NCBI GenBank assembly: GCA_030765045.1
Contig: CM060964.1
Coordinates: 140,760,868-140,824,867, forward strand
DNA length: 64,000 nt
Source of the DNA: Tenodera sinensis
Lineage: Eukaryota; Arthropoda; Insecta; Mantodea; Mantidae
Reading direction: 5' to 3'
A model generated the notes under the pieces. That model worked only from the letters and a program-made list of their open reading frames with translations. It did not search any database and was not told where the DNA came from. Each line of letters starts with the position of its first letter. Position 1 is the stretch's first letter. The position numbers were made by a program, and so were the translations under genes. Below, piece after piece: positions 46,056 through 56,700 of the stretch.

Positions 46056-46745
46056 ATGGAAAGAAGAGTTGGTAGAGGTAGATTTAGACCTAAGACTCGT
46101 TCCAGACGAAAATCAACTTCTGGTCGAAGTGTTGCATTGCACAGCCAAGCTAGAGAATCTGTCTGTTCTCTTACAGAATTCTTTGAACAGGAAGAGGACA
46201 ATATGTTCCTTTACAATTAACTCTTATTCCTTTCAGCCAAGTAAGGAAAAGAGCTGCACATGCTCTTAAAATAAGTGAGGTGACTGTTTCTAGTATCTCT
46301 AAAGAAAATAAGCTACAGCCAGGTCCATCGCAAAGTGCAACTCCTGGATAAGAGAGACCAAAGCCTCTCCAGTTAGATAACTAGACTTTTTTCAGTCAGA
46401 TGCCATAAGAAGGCACATCTGTAGCTATTATACCTGAAAGGAGCATCCTACCACACATAAGCTTATTTCCTCTGTTAAAGAAGCAAGTCTTTTTTAGAGA
46501 AGCCTTAGCTCTTTGATCAAAATCCTCCATGATCTGAGACTTAGATAAAAGAAAGGAACCCAGAAAACTGATATTAGAAAGGTTAGATATTGTAGCGCTA
46601 AGGGATTTGTTTTTAAGATAAATGCAAAACACAAACTTGAAGAAAATAGTTTGGTTGAATGAAACTTGGGTAAATGTTGGCCATACCATGTCAAAGGGTT
46701 GGATTGAAGGTATGCTTGAAAGTACCACAAGATGTGCAATTATTA
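46056..46745 (+). pseudogene. Insect Tc1-like DDE transposase (partial)
   Basis: It starts MERRVGRGRFRPKTRSRRKS. Following frames give VSQVRKRAAHALKISEVTVS (HTH), then SDAIRRHI, EHPTTHKLISSVKEASLF, SLSSLIKILHDL and NETWVNVGHTMSKGWI, where the E/D-ETWV word is the first catalytic block. These blocks, in this order, are typical of a DDE-superfamily endonuclease common in insects. The remaining catalytic residues are lost in the GGGA repeat that follows. Confidence 0.7.
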
Positions 46746-46748
46746 TAG

Positions 46749-46895
46749 AGATAGAGGGAGGGAGGGAGAGGGAGATGAAGGGAGGGAGAGGGAGACAGAG
46801 GAAGTGAAAGGGAGATGTAGGGAGAGGGAGGGAGATGGAGGGAGGGCAAGGGAGAGGGGGAGAAGGAGATGGGAGAGAGGGAGGGAGAGAGAGAT
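46749..46895. repeat. GGGA/GAGA purine repeat
   Basis: About 147 nt of purine-only sequence inside transposon Z, interrupting its transposase. Long frames here are artefacts of the repeat. Confidence 0.9.
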
Positions 46896-47794
46896 TCAAC
46901 CGTAAATTAGGTACTCAGAATCGTAACTGTGACAAGCAAAGATGCAGTTCGTACTGAGAACACATTACTATTTTCGTATTGAGAACAAGTTACTTTTGTT
47001 CTGAAGGAAGGCTAATATAGATTATACCTGCATGTTTTCGCTGCTATGAGATAAACCCAAACACTTGTTTATATGTTTGGGGTATTGAGGGTTAAAGAGG
47101 GGCGTATGCATAACTTGCTATCTGTTTTGTGACAACACTGTAGGTCTCCACATGGAGAAGCTGACAGCTGTCATATATCTTCTTTTAAAGATCAGACTAT
47201 ATGTCTGATTTGCTAACCATTTTCTATGCTGATTTTCCTTTTGACCAGGTCATTTCTTTATGCTTCCCCCATCCTCCAGTGCTATTAAGTTTTATACAGA
47301 AATAAATAAAATTCTTCACAGTTTGAATTTCATTACCTTAAAATAACCATCGCTTATCTTTTCTTAATTTGCTACCTTGTTTAAATATTATAATGTTTGT
47401 TTTATCAATGTTAACTTTAAGTCCCCACTTGTCACAATGCTTTTCAATTTCATTTACTAAGTTTCTTAAAACTGTCACTGTATATCAACTTACCAGCAAA
47501 TCATCTGCACATAACAGCCCTGGGATTTCTTTATTCTTAATTGTTGGTATATGATTATTAACTGCCTTCGATCTAACACACCATTTATAAATAGATTAAA
47601 CAATACAGGGCTCAATATACAACCCTGCCGATGGCCACTATCTTGTCCCACCTCTTCTGTAACTTCTCCTTCATTTTAATGCAAAATATGTTTTGTTTAT
47701 ACAGTTCCTTTAAAATCCTCACTATCTTTACTTAATCCCTTCTTTAGTAATTTGTACCACAATGCATCTATAATTATACTATCATAGGCTTTGT

Positions 47795-47998
47795 CTAGAT
47801 CCACAACATCGTATATAGCCTGCCACGTTTCTTGCTTGTATATTTATCCACCGTAGTGTGTAATATCAAAACATTAGGTACTGTTTTTCTACCTTTTCTG
47901 AATCCTGACTGATATGGTGACACGAAATTGTGTCTTTCCGACCAGGGTTGAATTCTGTCAGAAAGTGTACCTGTGAATATTTTCCCAAAGTTTGACAA
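47795..47998 (-). pseudogene. LINE RT fingers/palm fragment
   Basis: LSDRIQPWSERHNFVSPYQS then GFRKGRKTVPNVLILHT is the RT segment leading to the palm. The D-x-xKAFD block just downstream is frameshifted. It is part of the 45060-50900 LINE. Confidence 0.8.
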
Positions 47999-48854
47999 CA
48001 GTGCATTTCCCTGTAGCTATTGGAATTATTTATATAATCCTTACTCTTATATACCATATGTGTTAAAGCTACTCACCAACTCTTCATTATGCAATTACTG
48101 CTCTTAATTTCATTAATCAATCTGGTTAAACTTTGAAGTCTTTCTGTTTTCTCTATCCACACATGAAAGAATCCTAGTGTAAGCCATCTCTACCCACCAC
48201 TTTCCCCTTTTTTTTAGACTTCTTACTTGCTTTAATATTTCAAATGTAAATGGACTAATCTAATTCCTCTATGTAGTGATGTTCACTACTAAGATTCCAT
48301 TTATAGATCCCCACTGCTTTCATCTCAAACAATTTTTTAAAATGCTTAACCCATAGTCTTGGTTCAACTTCCACTGGTCCTAAGTGGCCTTATGTACACA
48401 TTCTAATAACCTCCCCTATATGTTGAGCCTTACCTGATCTTATTTTCCTTTCAATTTCCTTGCCTTTCTCTGTGTCCCATTTTAACTTTTTTTGTTCCAA
48501 TAACAAGTAAGCCCAAAACCATTAACCTCTCTTCCTACCCATCCCTGTCTCCCCTTTTAATTGCACCTTCCAATAACACCCTGTTTTAGTTTTCCACATT
48601 CCTTATCAAACCAATCATTATACTTCCTAACAACCTTTTTATTTGTTAACTTCATGTTATCACCTGCCCACTTTCAGATAAATTCCAAAATATTCAATGA
48701 TTGTACCACCTCGTGCTCTATCACCATTTTATTAATACCATGAACACACAGCCTTCCCATTAGTGAGTTAATAGTGCTACTAAATTAGCATCATCTTCCC
48801 TATCATTCCATTTAAATCTCTCAATTACCACAGTTAAATTGTTTGCATAATTAC

Positions 48855-49430
48855 TGTAACACCAGGCTTGGCACACAACAAAGGATGGACAGGGGAAAGC
48901 TGCGTCACGCCACGTGCCAGTTTGGAGAGTGGGCAAAGGTATGCAAGGTCAGGCTGCCGTGCACAACTGTTTGTGTGTATGTGATTAACAACAATGGAAG
49001 CGGGTACACAAAAGGGGCCAGTGTGTGTAGAAGTCGAGAAAGGTCTGTATGATGTCATCCCCCCACTATATAAGCAGACCAGGAAACAATGAGAGAGTTC
49101 ATGGTTACAGACATGAGTCGATCAGTGTCAGTAAATGTGAGACAGCTGTGGGTATGTGTGTGTTGCCGTGAAAGATATGCCGGTTGTCGAAAAGAAGATT
49201 CTAATGGGTGCCAAGTAATCGCATTGTCGTAGTGAGTGTATGAGAGATAGAAAGTGAAGAAAGACACTGAAAGGACTGAGCAAGGTTATGGAAGTAAAAG
49301 TTGTGAGTTGTGATAGCATGAAAGACTGTAGATTGTGTTAACGACGAGAAGAAAACTGTATTTGTGATAGTTTTAGAAGACAATAAAGTGATAGAAAAGT
49401 TACTGGACTGGATTTTGTTGTTTTGTCACA
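48855..49430 (+). mobile_element. Solo LTR (576 bp)
   Basis: Starts tgtaacacc and ends tttgtcaca (TG...CA, near-inverted ends), flanked by ttac on both sides (48851-48854; 49431-49434). A TATA-like ctatataagcag lies at about 49063 and aataaa at about 49382, giving an internal promoter and a polyadenylation signal in the expected order. It is GC-richer than the surrounding LINE. It represents an LTR retrotransposon (Ty3-like ends) reduced by recombination. No coding sequence is present. Confidence 0.8.
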
Positions 49431-50115
49431 TTACTTACATTATTGCCTCTCTATTTGTTACCTGTGTTAACTTCAATAACTAATGGAAAATGTGCATTAT
49501 TACTTACAACATTCAACACTTTAAAATTACATACTATATCACCCTAACCTGCATCACACAAACCATAATCCACAACACTCTGTCCATTAGCATTCACCAG
49601 TGTATATTTACTCGGTGTATCCTCTGCCCAACACCCATCCAATATCACAAATTGTTGTTCTCTCAAACATTTCTTAATTTCAACCCTTCTTCATTTATCA
49701 CTCTTTTGTTACTTCTTTCAAAATAGGTAGGTTCACTTTCATCAATTTCATATTCTCCTGCTTGTAAATGCCCTGTTTTTTCATTAAAATCCATTACCAT
49801 CATTAATTCCTACCATTGGGTATTCGTCCCTTATTTTAACCTCTATTTGGTGGAAGAGATCCGGATTATGAAAGAGCTTGGTGGTTTGTGTACTGTTGTA
49901 TACTATTACTACCCACATGATTTCATTTATTCTTGACTTTCTTTCTTTAATTTTACTAGCCTACTCATAAACTAAAAATAATCCTATCCCCCCCAGACAT
50001 CCTGCCATTTACTTTTCCTTTCACTCTTTGTTTCATAATAAAACTTCTTTAACATCAATATCATATCACAAGTCCAAGTTTCCACCACTACTGAAAGCTG
50101 CACTGCCTTTAAAAA

Positions 50116-50159
50116 CGCTGATGACCTAGAAGTTGAGCGCCCTTAAACCAAATCCAAAA
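50116..50159 (+). mobile_element. Ultra-short retroposed tail #2 (44 bp)
   Basis: Reads cgctgatgacctagaagttg then agcgcccttaaacc and aaatcc, the same body as tail #1. Perfect 12-bp direct repeats tgcctttaaaaa flank it (50104-50115; 50160-50171). Confidence 0.88.
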
Positions 50160-50984
50160 TGCCTTTAAAAATCCCCAAATGTAATCTAAACTTGAACTTT
50201 TTTTTAGACCCTTGCAATTCCAACATCTCAGCCTCAAAGTCCTTCTTTGCCCTTTTCCAAACCGCTTCTGTACCTAAAACCTTGTAGCCTCTTATCACTT
50301 TTCAGCTGCATACACGATTCTTTCACTTTTATTTCATTTTCAATTCCTGCATGCACTGCGTGACCTGCACTGGCTCCTTCAATCACCATAATACTTCCAC
50401 GTGGTGTTGACACTACACTGGAAGTATTAGATTCCAAAGCAGTTTGCTGCCCTCTCTCCCCTCTATTCTCTCCTGTCAGCTGACTCATAGCATGTAATAA
50501 GGTCTTCTCTGGTGAAATTCTCTTGCATGACATTAACACAAGCTGTTCCTGTCCATGACCTTTGTCACTTTACTGGCCTCTTGTCCATACATCCATGTGT
50601 TCACTTGTCACTTTCTCAAACTTTGGACTTCCTCCCTTGTTTTGCTGTGGTATTAATTCTGATTTCTGCCTTAGCCTTATTGTCCTTGCCTGGCCCTGGT
50701 GTCCGTTATGCCCCTTTTGCCGTATTCTAACGCTTCCTCTTCCTCTAATTAAAGTTTCTCTCTTGCACCCAACTCTTGCTTCTTTCACCAATTCTTGCCT
50801 GATATGTCCCCAACTTCACACCCATGGTTACGTAGGTCACTCTTACTTTCAGATTTCTAGCTCTCTCACTGTACATCCTACCTCCTCCATTGCTGGCTTA
50901 GCACCTTTTATTTTCATATATTAAACATTAAATGTGCATGAATGTTTGCACTGAAAACTAAGAAGGTCAAGTTCTGCCTAGTGA

Positions 50985-51450
50985 CTCATTTAGAAGTAGA
51001 TGAGTCTTGTATGGGTAAGTGTATGTGCTTGCTTCAGTTGTAGTCAAAACAATGAGTTCTTTGAAATTTAAGATTTGTGATGTGTCAGTGTACAGTTCTG
51101 TACCAGGGTGTCTGCTTCCTGAAACTTTAGCCAGTTTCTGCATCTTGGTTATAGAATGGTTAAAGGACTGTCTCTTGCTGAAGAATTTAAATCTATTGTG
51201 AATAATATTAGTTCCAGACTTACAGTGTTCATCATATTTCTCTATGACTTTTTTGAAGTCTTTACTATCTGTTCCTGAAAGGCCAAAGATAGTATACACT
51301 TCTAAGCTGCATAATCACCACAGTTGGACAGCATGATTACTTTAAATTCACCCTCCTTTTTCTTGTTTTCAGATGCTTTCAGGTATAATTCAATATTCTG
51401 CTTGAACAACTTCTAATTATTGGCCAAATTATTGTCAATTGCCAATGCAG
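50985..51450 (-). pseudogene. LTR-retrotransposon gag-like remnant
   Basis: Minus-strand frames hold EKYDEHCKSGTNIIHNRFKF (compare the ..FeeyC.P..N...eR..F block of Ty3-type Gag), preceded by KQNIELYLKASENKKKEGEF and followed by QSFNHSITKMQKLAK. Frameshifts separate them. No zinc knuckle or pol is seen. It is not demonstrably linked to the solo LTR 1.5 kb away. Confidence 0.55.
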
Positions 51451-51608
51451 TCAGATATGTTTCTACATTATTACTTTTGGACATTGTAGCAGGATGGATG
51501 AAAAAGACATGATCACTGTTATAAGTTGTTTAATAGACCATGCTGTCTTGACATCATCTGTACCTCTCTCTGATGGTGTTACCAACATGATGTAGCACAT
51601 TCTCTATA

Positions 51609-51822
51609 CTGCTCGCAAAAGTTAAAGGCATGTGAATGCTCTCCAATGCTCAAGCGGAGTGCTGTTGCCAAGCGTTGTGTGTGTACCGGCAGAGGTTCTG
51701 TACATAAGAGTGCGTGAGAAGCATGTACCACATTCGGCAGTGCTGGTAGGAGGGGCAAGCTTAGGATTTGCTGGAGTCTACAGTACGGCCCACCTCCATA
51801 TACCTTTAACTTTTGCGAGGAT
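51609..51822. mobile_element. MITE, 214 bp
   Basis: Inverted ends share ctcgcaaaagttaaagg (17 bp), with TATA on both flanks (51605-51608; 51823-51826). The interior is GC-richer than its surroundings and non-coding. Size, TA-type target and ends suit a mariner/Tc1-driven MITE. Confidence 0.82.
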
Positions 51823-52299
51823 TATACTACATTAATTTGTTACAGCAGGCGTTGCCAACAGGCACATATGTTACAGTTTTGCCCATTCTGTGATTTGGCT
51901 TCATCAGGACAGAATGCATCCTGTCCAGCTAACTTTGTTTCTTTTATGTACTGGCAGAGAGAAGTATTGCCCTCTCGCATGTCAGCTGGTCAGTGGGCAG
52001 CCAATAGGAGAAGTCACCCTGTTAATAGCGAGATGAAATTCAGTGTATTGCCACTAGCCTGATTAATTTTCAGCATTTCTTCAAATATCTCGGTACTTGT
52101 ATAATTCAATGCTTGTGTTCATCACAGATAGATAGTATTTTTATATTATCAAAATCAATGTGGTGGCTGATAACAGTTGCGTGTTCAGCTATGGCAATCT
52201 TTGCGGACTGTTTAAGCTTTAAACTCCTGATGTGTTCTACCAATATCACCAATAATGTAGAAACCAACAGTTTCACTTATCCAAATATGAAGTGTAAGC

Positions 52300-52360
52300 A
52301 TTAGACACACCCAACATGTTTCAGGTGGTTATCCCTGCCATTGTGAAGCCAAACTGACCT
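52300..52360 (-). other. Degenerate PLE end motif
   Basis: The minus strand reads ggcttcacaatggcagggat then aaccacctgaaacatgttgg. It resembles the hammerhead-like end motif of the PLE dimer with mutations in both conserved words. It lies downstream of the PLE 3 endonuclease as expected. Confidence 0.4.
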
Positions 52361-52489
52361 TGGCCAACCTGGTTATGAAGTGTTACATGCAAGCAATGAT
52401 GTCACTCCATGATGTCACACGTGATGATGTCCCTACCCTCCTCTGATCGCAAAACAAATTTACTAACAAAATCAATAGGCAATATTTCA

Positions 52490-52734
52490 AAATTCATAAT
52501 GCGTTCCCTACCATTAAATCAATGAGTCCATTTAATTGTTTTAATAATTTAACTTCTGGATTTATTTCATGATTAAATGACCAAAAATGATGTACCACAG
52601 CTGATTTGATTTTTGTATCTGTTTATACTTGATATTTCTAAAATGTTCCTTTATCCTGGTTTTCTAGATGTTTTGTTTTGCCTGTGTAAACCTTATCACA
52701 ATCCAGTCAACTTGATAAATGCCAGACTTCTTAT
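52490..52734 (-). pseudogene. PLE GIY-YIG endonuclease (PLE 3), 3' part
   Basis: The minus strand reads YKKSGIYQVDC, then KVYTGKTKHLENRIKEHFRN, and VVHHFWSFNHEINPEVKLL, the GIY...Y.G.T...R..EH order of PLE endonucleases. Two frameshifts are present. The upstream residues KKDKIPN lie beyond the 1.86-kb transposon, and the two parts join in frame when it is removed. Confidence 0.75.
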
Positions 52735-53284
52735 AATTGAGGAGTGTTTTTTCAAAACTCGATAGATGCACAAAATGCGTTTCTGAGAAAACGGTTTTTT
52801 CTATTTATTGGCAATACTAATTGCTTAGTATAGCAACTATATTAATCATTCAATTCTCCTTCCTGATACTGTCTCATTGAATGTGAAAAGAAACAAATAA
52901 CATAGTTTAACTAGTATAAATTTGGGGTTTGAAAATGCAGAGTTTTTTAAAAAACCGATAGATGCTGATTAACTTTTCTGCGTGAGTGAGAAATAAACAC
53001 ATGAAGTTTTGTTATTTTTGTCATTTATTGTTTTTGTTGCTTTTTATTTATGTATTTATTATTATTTTTATTTATTTTCACCTTTTTATAATACATAATG
53101 TACTATACAACCAACATATTTATGTTTATAAGGATTATTTTATTAGGTATAAACTTAGAAACTAAGTACTGCTACATTCACAATAACCATATATTTTGTT
53201 TTATTTATATAACAAACATATTGAATACATACAAAGAAATTTCAAACAATATGAATAAGCTTTCACCTTTATTAGTGCTTGTAC

Positions 53285-53852
53285 AGTCTGTACATGGCTC
53301 TTAGTTCGTTTCTCTTTTCCACATCTGCCCCTGTCTTAATCTTCATCAGTCCCATGGAGCATGTGTCAGTGTGTGGTGTATGGAATGAAAGATTGAAGAA
53401 ATTGTAAAATATGTTTTTATATTTTGACAGTGAGCAGACTGGTAGATTTCTTAATCTTCTTTCGTTGCAAAAGTTGGTCCACATTTTTCTGATATTAAGT
53501 TGTGGAGGTAAATATCCTCTCCTTGATTTTGCTCTTCCATAGTGGCTTTCACTACATCTGTACTTCTTAATGACTTGCTTTATAGCAGCAGTAAGCCCTT
53601 CTGTAATATTCCTGTTCTGTCACTTCTTCTGGTTTCCTTCGGCGCATTCCCAGATAATTGAAATTTTCTAGCCAGGAGAGATAATCTTGTAGCGCATACT
53701 GACAATACTCGGCCAACATTACTTTTCACACTGTATTTAATGCTAACAGTCTGCTTTCTAGTTGCAGCATCTTTATTCACCACTTTGCGATTAGGAGATG
53801 TAATACTCATATATTTCATAAGGAATTTATGTTGATCTATTTTGTTGAGCAT
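53285..53852 (-). pseudogene. Transposase-like ORF of element Q
   Basis: Minus-strand frames: NRKVVNKDAATRKQTVSIKY, then ESHYGRAKSRRGYLPPQLNI RKMW, and YNFFNLSFHTPHTDTCSMGL. The ESHY.R...YL...L.IRKM and NLSFH.P..DTC words recur in a group of insect transposase-like proteins. The downstream catalytic part is not seen. Frames shift twice. Confidence 0.55.
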
Positions 53853-53924
53853 GGAAAGGTGTTGGTGATATCCACTGTCTCAACTAAGAATAAAATGTCA
53901 TGTAAGTGTAACAAAGCTTGCAGA

Positions 53925-54106
53925 AGCACCTGCCTGCTGTGCATCGGGTCCCGAGTTCGATTCCCGGCAGGGGGTAGGAATTTTTCTGCAGCCAAGATTA
54001 TTCCTCATCCTTCCCTGAGTCTGGAAGTATGAATGAAGGTGTGAATGTGTGTGTGTGAATTCAACGTATAAAAACCCTCAAAGACCGGAAAAAAAAAAAA
54101 AAAACA
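53925..54106 (+). mobile_element. SINE with poly-A tail (family F)
   Basis: The B box gggtcccgagttcgattccc is excellent. The A box region is weak, so the 5' end may be truncated. The body ends aaagaccgg followed by 17 A, typical of an L1-type tail. A tgtg run precedes the tail. No clear target duplication was found. Confidence 0.7.
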
Positions 54107-54642
54107 CTGTTAAACGAGTAACACCATTGCCAATAGGCAAGGTCGCCGATATGACCTCTGCAGTTAAAGACAGGATATAAATGGAACAAAAAGCTTGCAG
54201 AAATGAATGTGAAATCCAAGCGCACAACCTGAGTTTGCAGTTATTTCCAATGAAGCAGCAGTGTACAAAGCTTGCAGAAATGATTGAGAATTCCAAGAAT
54301 CGTAACAGTGAGATGGCAGCCAATGCCAATATGCGTTTCATAGAATTGAGGTTGCTACACTTTGGATTATAAAATCATAAAATTGCATCTATTGACCTTT
54401 GCTTTGACTGAGCAAGTGCATCTATCGAGTTTTGAAAAAAACTGTTAATATTCCCTACCTTCTACACAGGACACGAATCGAATTTTGCAAATTCTGATTT
54501 CACAGAACGATGCAGAATGTGAAAATTATGCTGATACTATATATAACGCAATTTCGTAAAATTTTGCATCTATCGAGTTTTGAAACAACGCTCCTCAATT
54601 TGGAATTTTGTCCTTTTTAAAAGAATTAAGTGAATTTCAGGA

Positions 54643-55062
54643 CTGAAAAATTCAATGCCATAGCCGGAATTTGAACCACGGATCTTCCGCTTATCGAGTG
54701 GCTGCTCTAACCACTAAGCTACCATGGCCAACTTACCAGCATGACATTAAATTCCCCAACCGATTCATGCTTTCCTGGTTGGACCATAAGGGAATCTCAC
54801 ATCAGAGATAAATACCCCAAGGGCAACTTAAAATAGTAAGTACTTTATGTCCCGGGTTTAAGCGACCTTTAGATGGAAATTATTATTTATTTATGCCAAC
54901 AAACACCAGCATTAAGTTTGTTAAACGGAAGATCCGTGGTTCAAATCCTGGCTATGGCATTGAATTTTTCAGACCTGATTCCACCTCTTAAACATTACCC
55001 ACACATGGCTTGTGTGTTTACAAACACCAGCATTAAGTTGGTTGGCATAAATAAATAATTAT
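54643..55062. mobile_element. Inverted pair of SINE B copies
   Basis: 54643-54890 is a family B copy on the minus strand (tgaaccacggatcttcc). 54895-55062 is a plus-strand copy (tccgtggttcaaatcctggc ... ggcataaataaataatt). The pair is bordered by atttcag on each side, which could be a target duplication of the whole pair. It sits inside PLE 3. Confidence 0.75.
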
Positions 55063-55063
55063 T

Positions 55064-55330
55064 TCAGTTTATTTTTTTGTTATTTTTATTTTTTATTTCT
55101 TGTATGTGTCTCATGATCTTAAAATCCAGGAATGGAAGACAACCATTGTTTTCTATTTCAAAAGTGAATTTTGTGGCTTTATCATGTAAATTCAAAAGCT
55201 TTAAAGCATCACTGATCAGTTTCTCAGGTACAATAGCAAAAATGTCATCCACGTATCTATACCAGGTTTTAAAAATTGAAGGGAACGCCTTAGTGATGTG
55301 TCTAATGTTTACACCTCATATTTACTTAAG
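55064..55330 (-). pseudogene. PLE reverse transcriptase palm (PLE 3)
   Basis: The minus strand reads FKTWYRYVDDIFAIVPEKLI, then FTFEIENNGCLPFLDFKIMR. YVDD with the LPFLD motif is diagnostic for PLE reverse transcriptase. The frame ends soon after, and the thumb is missing before the endonuclease, so a deletion accompanies the SINE pair. Confidence 0.85.
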
Positions 55331-55334
55331 TGAA

Positions 55335-55570
55335 GCTTACATTATTGGTGATATTGGTGAATGATATTGCTTCACTGTTAATAGCTTCAGATGTATATAC
55401 TAAACTCCTGATATATTGTTTATGTTATGTGGCCACCAATTTCCCAGTCTGGTCAATGTATCGTTTTTCACAGTTGCAAGGTATTTTGGAGATTCCCAGA
55501 TTGAGTAATGGGTCAATCTTGTCTTTTATTGGTGGTAGCAGAGATTGCAACTTCCTTACTGAGATGTAGC
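55335..55570 (-). pseudogene. PLE GIY-YIG fragment upstream of the RT
   Basis: The minus-strand frame gives DPLLNLGISKIPCNCEKRYI, then DQTGKLVA, a GIY-YIG-type block (G..kIpCnC...YI.QTGk). It lies 5' of an RT on the same strand, whereas within one PLE the order is RT then endonuclease. It therefore belongs to a separate copy placed in tandem, an arrangement known for PLEs. Confidence 0.7.
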
Positions 55571-56499
55571 ATGTAGAACTATTTTCAGTTACTATGTTTG
55601 GGTTTATGTATAATTTTGGAATAGTTTGTCACTAACATATTTATCTAAAAGAGTAATTGAACTTATGTATCCGTATTTTAATCTGTATAACTATTTATCA
55701 ATAAATAACGGCATAGTTATGCAGAGAATTCTGCAAGGTTTGTAGGGATTATAAATTTGGACCATTGGAAATGACGCCATTCAGCACATGGGTACGCCAA
55801 CTCAATGAACAGTATTCATATTCAAAATACAAATCAATAGCCAATGAGAGCATAGCATTTTAGAAAAAGGCAAATGAGAAGACAGACTCAGGCTGGTGGG
55901 AATAAGATGAAGCAATTTGCCCCACTACTGTTGGTCAGTCCATCAGAAGTACTTGAGCAGAACAGTTTGCCAAATTGATATATCAAAATTTCTTTAATGC
56001 CCACATGAACCTGAATTATTTCTATTGAATATTGCAACTAATGAATGATCACACGTCACATAATACTCTACATAAGAATCGGACATAACTTCAATTAATC
56101 AAAGTGGTGATAAATGCAAATGTGAATGTGGCTTGCAGAATTATAAATAATGTGGTGTTTTCAACTCAAAATGTGCTAATATTATTTACATGTGTGATCC
56201 TTTAAACTTCTCAAAACTCCAACTATATATCATTATTGCAGACCCTGAGATTTAAGCCTCCTTGCAAGAACAACAAAATATGCTACATACATGCCTCCAC
56301 AACGTGGTGCTAATAAGAAAACAACTCAACAACAGCTTTTAAACTGCCATGTAGCACAAAATATGCTACAAGCAGTGTTGATTTCATATTTGTGTAATAT
56401 CTTGCTTATTCATTCTGTGATATGTTGGATAGGACACATTTTGTCCCGATATAGCTACATCATAGGATGGACGAAACATTGGCAAAGTCAAGCCTCAGG
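55571..56499. other. No gene seen (intron 2)
   Basis: AT-rich intronic DNA. The plus-strand frame at 56291-56515 has no known motif. Confidence 0.5.
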
Positions 56500-56700
56500 A
56501 CATGGGGAGCACTAGACCTAGTAAAGTTTGACACTTGCTGTGGAAGCCTGTGCAAGCATTCCGTGAACGCTGTTTTACTAGGCGTTTTCAAGGGAACTTG
56601 TCTTAGAATTTTTAGTATTTTCTTGTGTAGTTTAAAAGTTATAGATATATTTGAGGACGTGTTCCATACTGAAATACCATAAGTTAATGTGGAGTGGACA
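56500..56700 (-). pseudogene. LINE C-terminal fragment
   Basis: The minus strand reads YGISVWNTSSNISITFKLHK, then KILKILRQVPLKT, resembling the post-RT block Y.i.vWg.s..i..lqk.ilRii. It is short and decayed. Confidence 0.45.

Larger units (their letters stand above)
45838..47195 (+). mobile_element. Tc1-like DNA transposon Z (1.36 kb)
   Basis: Inverted ends 45838-45870 and 47163-47195 match at about 29 of 33 bases (core ttaaaagaagatayatgaca). LINE sequence continues on both sides. The exact target duplication is unclear, though atgtctga occurs at both borders. It carries a plus-strand transposase remnant cut short by a purine repeat. Confidence 0.7.
45060..50900 (-). mobile_element. Long LINE remnant with nested insertions
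   Basis: In minus-strand order: a basic N-terminal region (50230-50800), part of an endonuclease (NEIMWVVIVYNSTQTTK..., 49740-49930), RT with PYQSGFRKGRKTVPNVLILH and VDKYTSKKRGRLY (47795-47998), thumb KHCDKWGLKVNIDKTNIIIF and the word NSTGGWGKHKE (about 47230-47480), and a closing zinc-type block EICPIYKEKEDAIHILLGC (45150-45260). It is broken everywhere by stops. A Tc1-like transposon (45838-47195), a solo LTR (48855-49430) and a 44-bp retroposed tail (50116-50159) lie inside it. Confidence 0.7.
52739..54596 (-). mobile_element. Unclassified DNA transposon Q (1858 bp)
   Basis: Inverted ends begin gaggagygtt and share tttcaaaactcgatagatgc. The 4-bp duplication aatt flanks it (52735-52738; 54597-54600). 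Removing the element and one aatt restores the PLE codons KIPNYKKSGIY. Extra copies of the gatagatgc word occur at about 52958, 54385 and 54420. It carries minus-strand transposase pieces of an insect family I cannot place in a superfamily, and a SINE near 53.93-54.11 kb. Confidence 0.8.

Noticed and set aside
46396..46899. 167-codon minus-strand frame beginning with Pro/Ser/Leu repeats
   Set aside because: It is antisense to the transposon Z transposase and its purine repeat.
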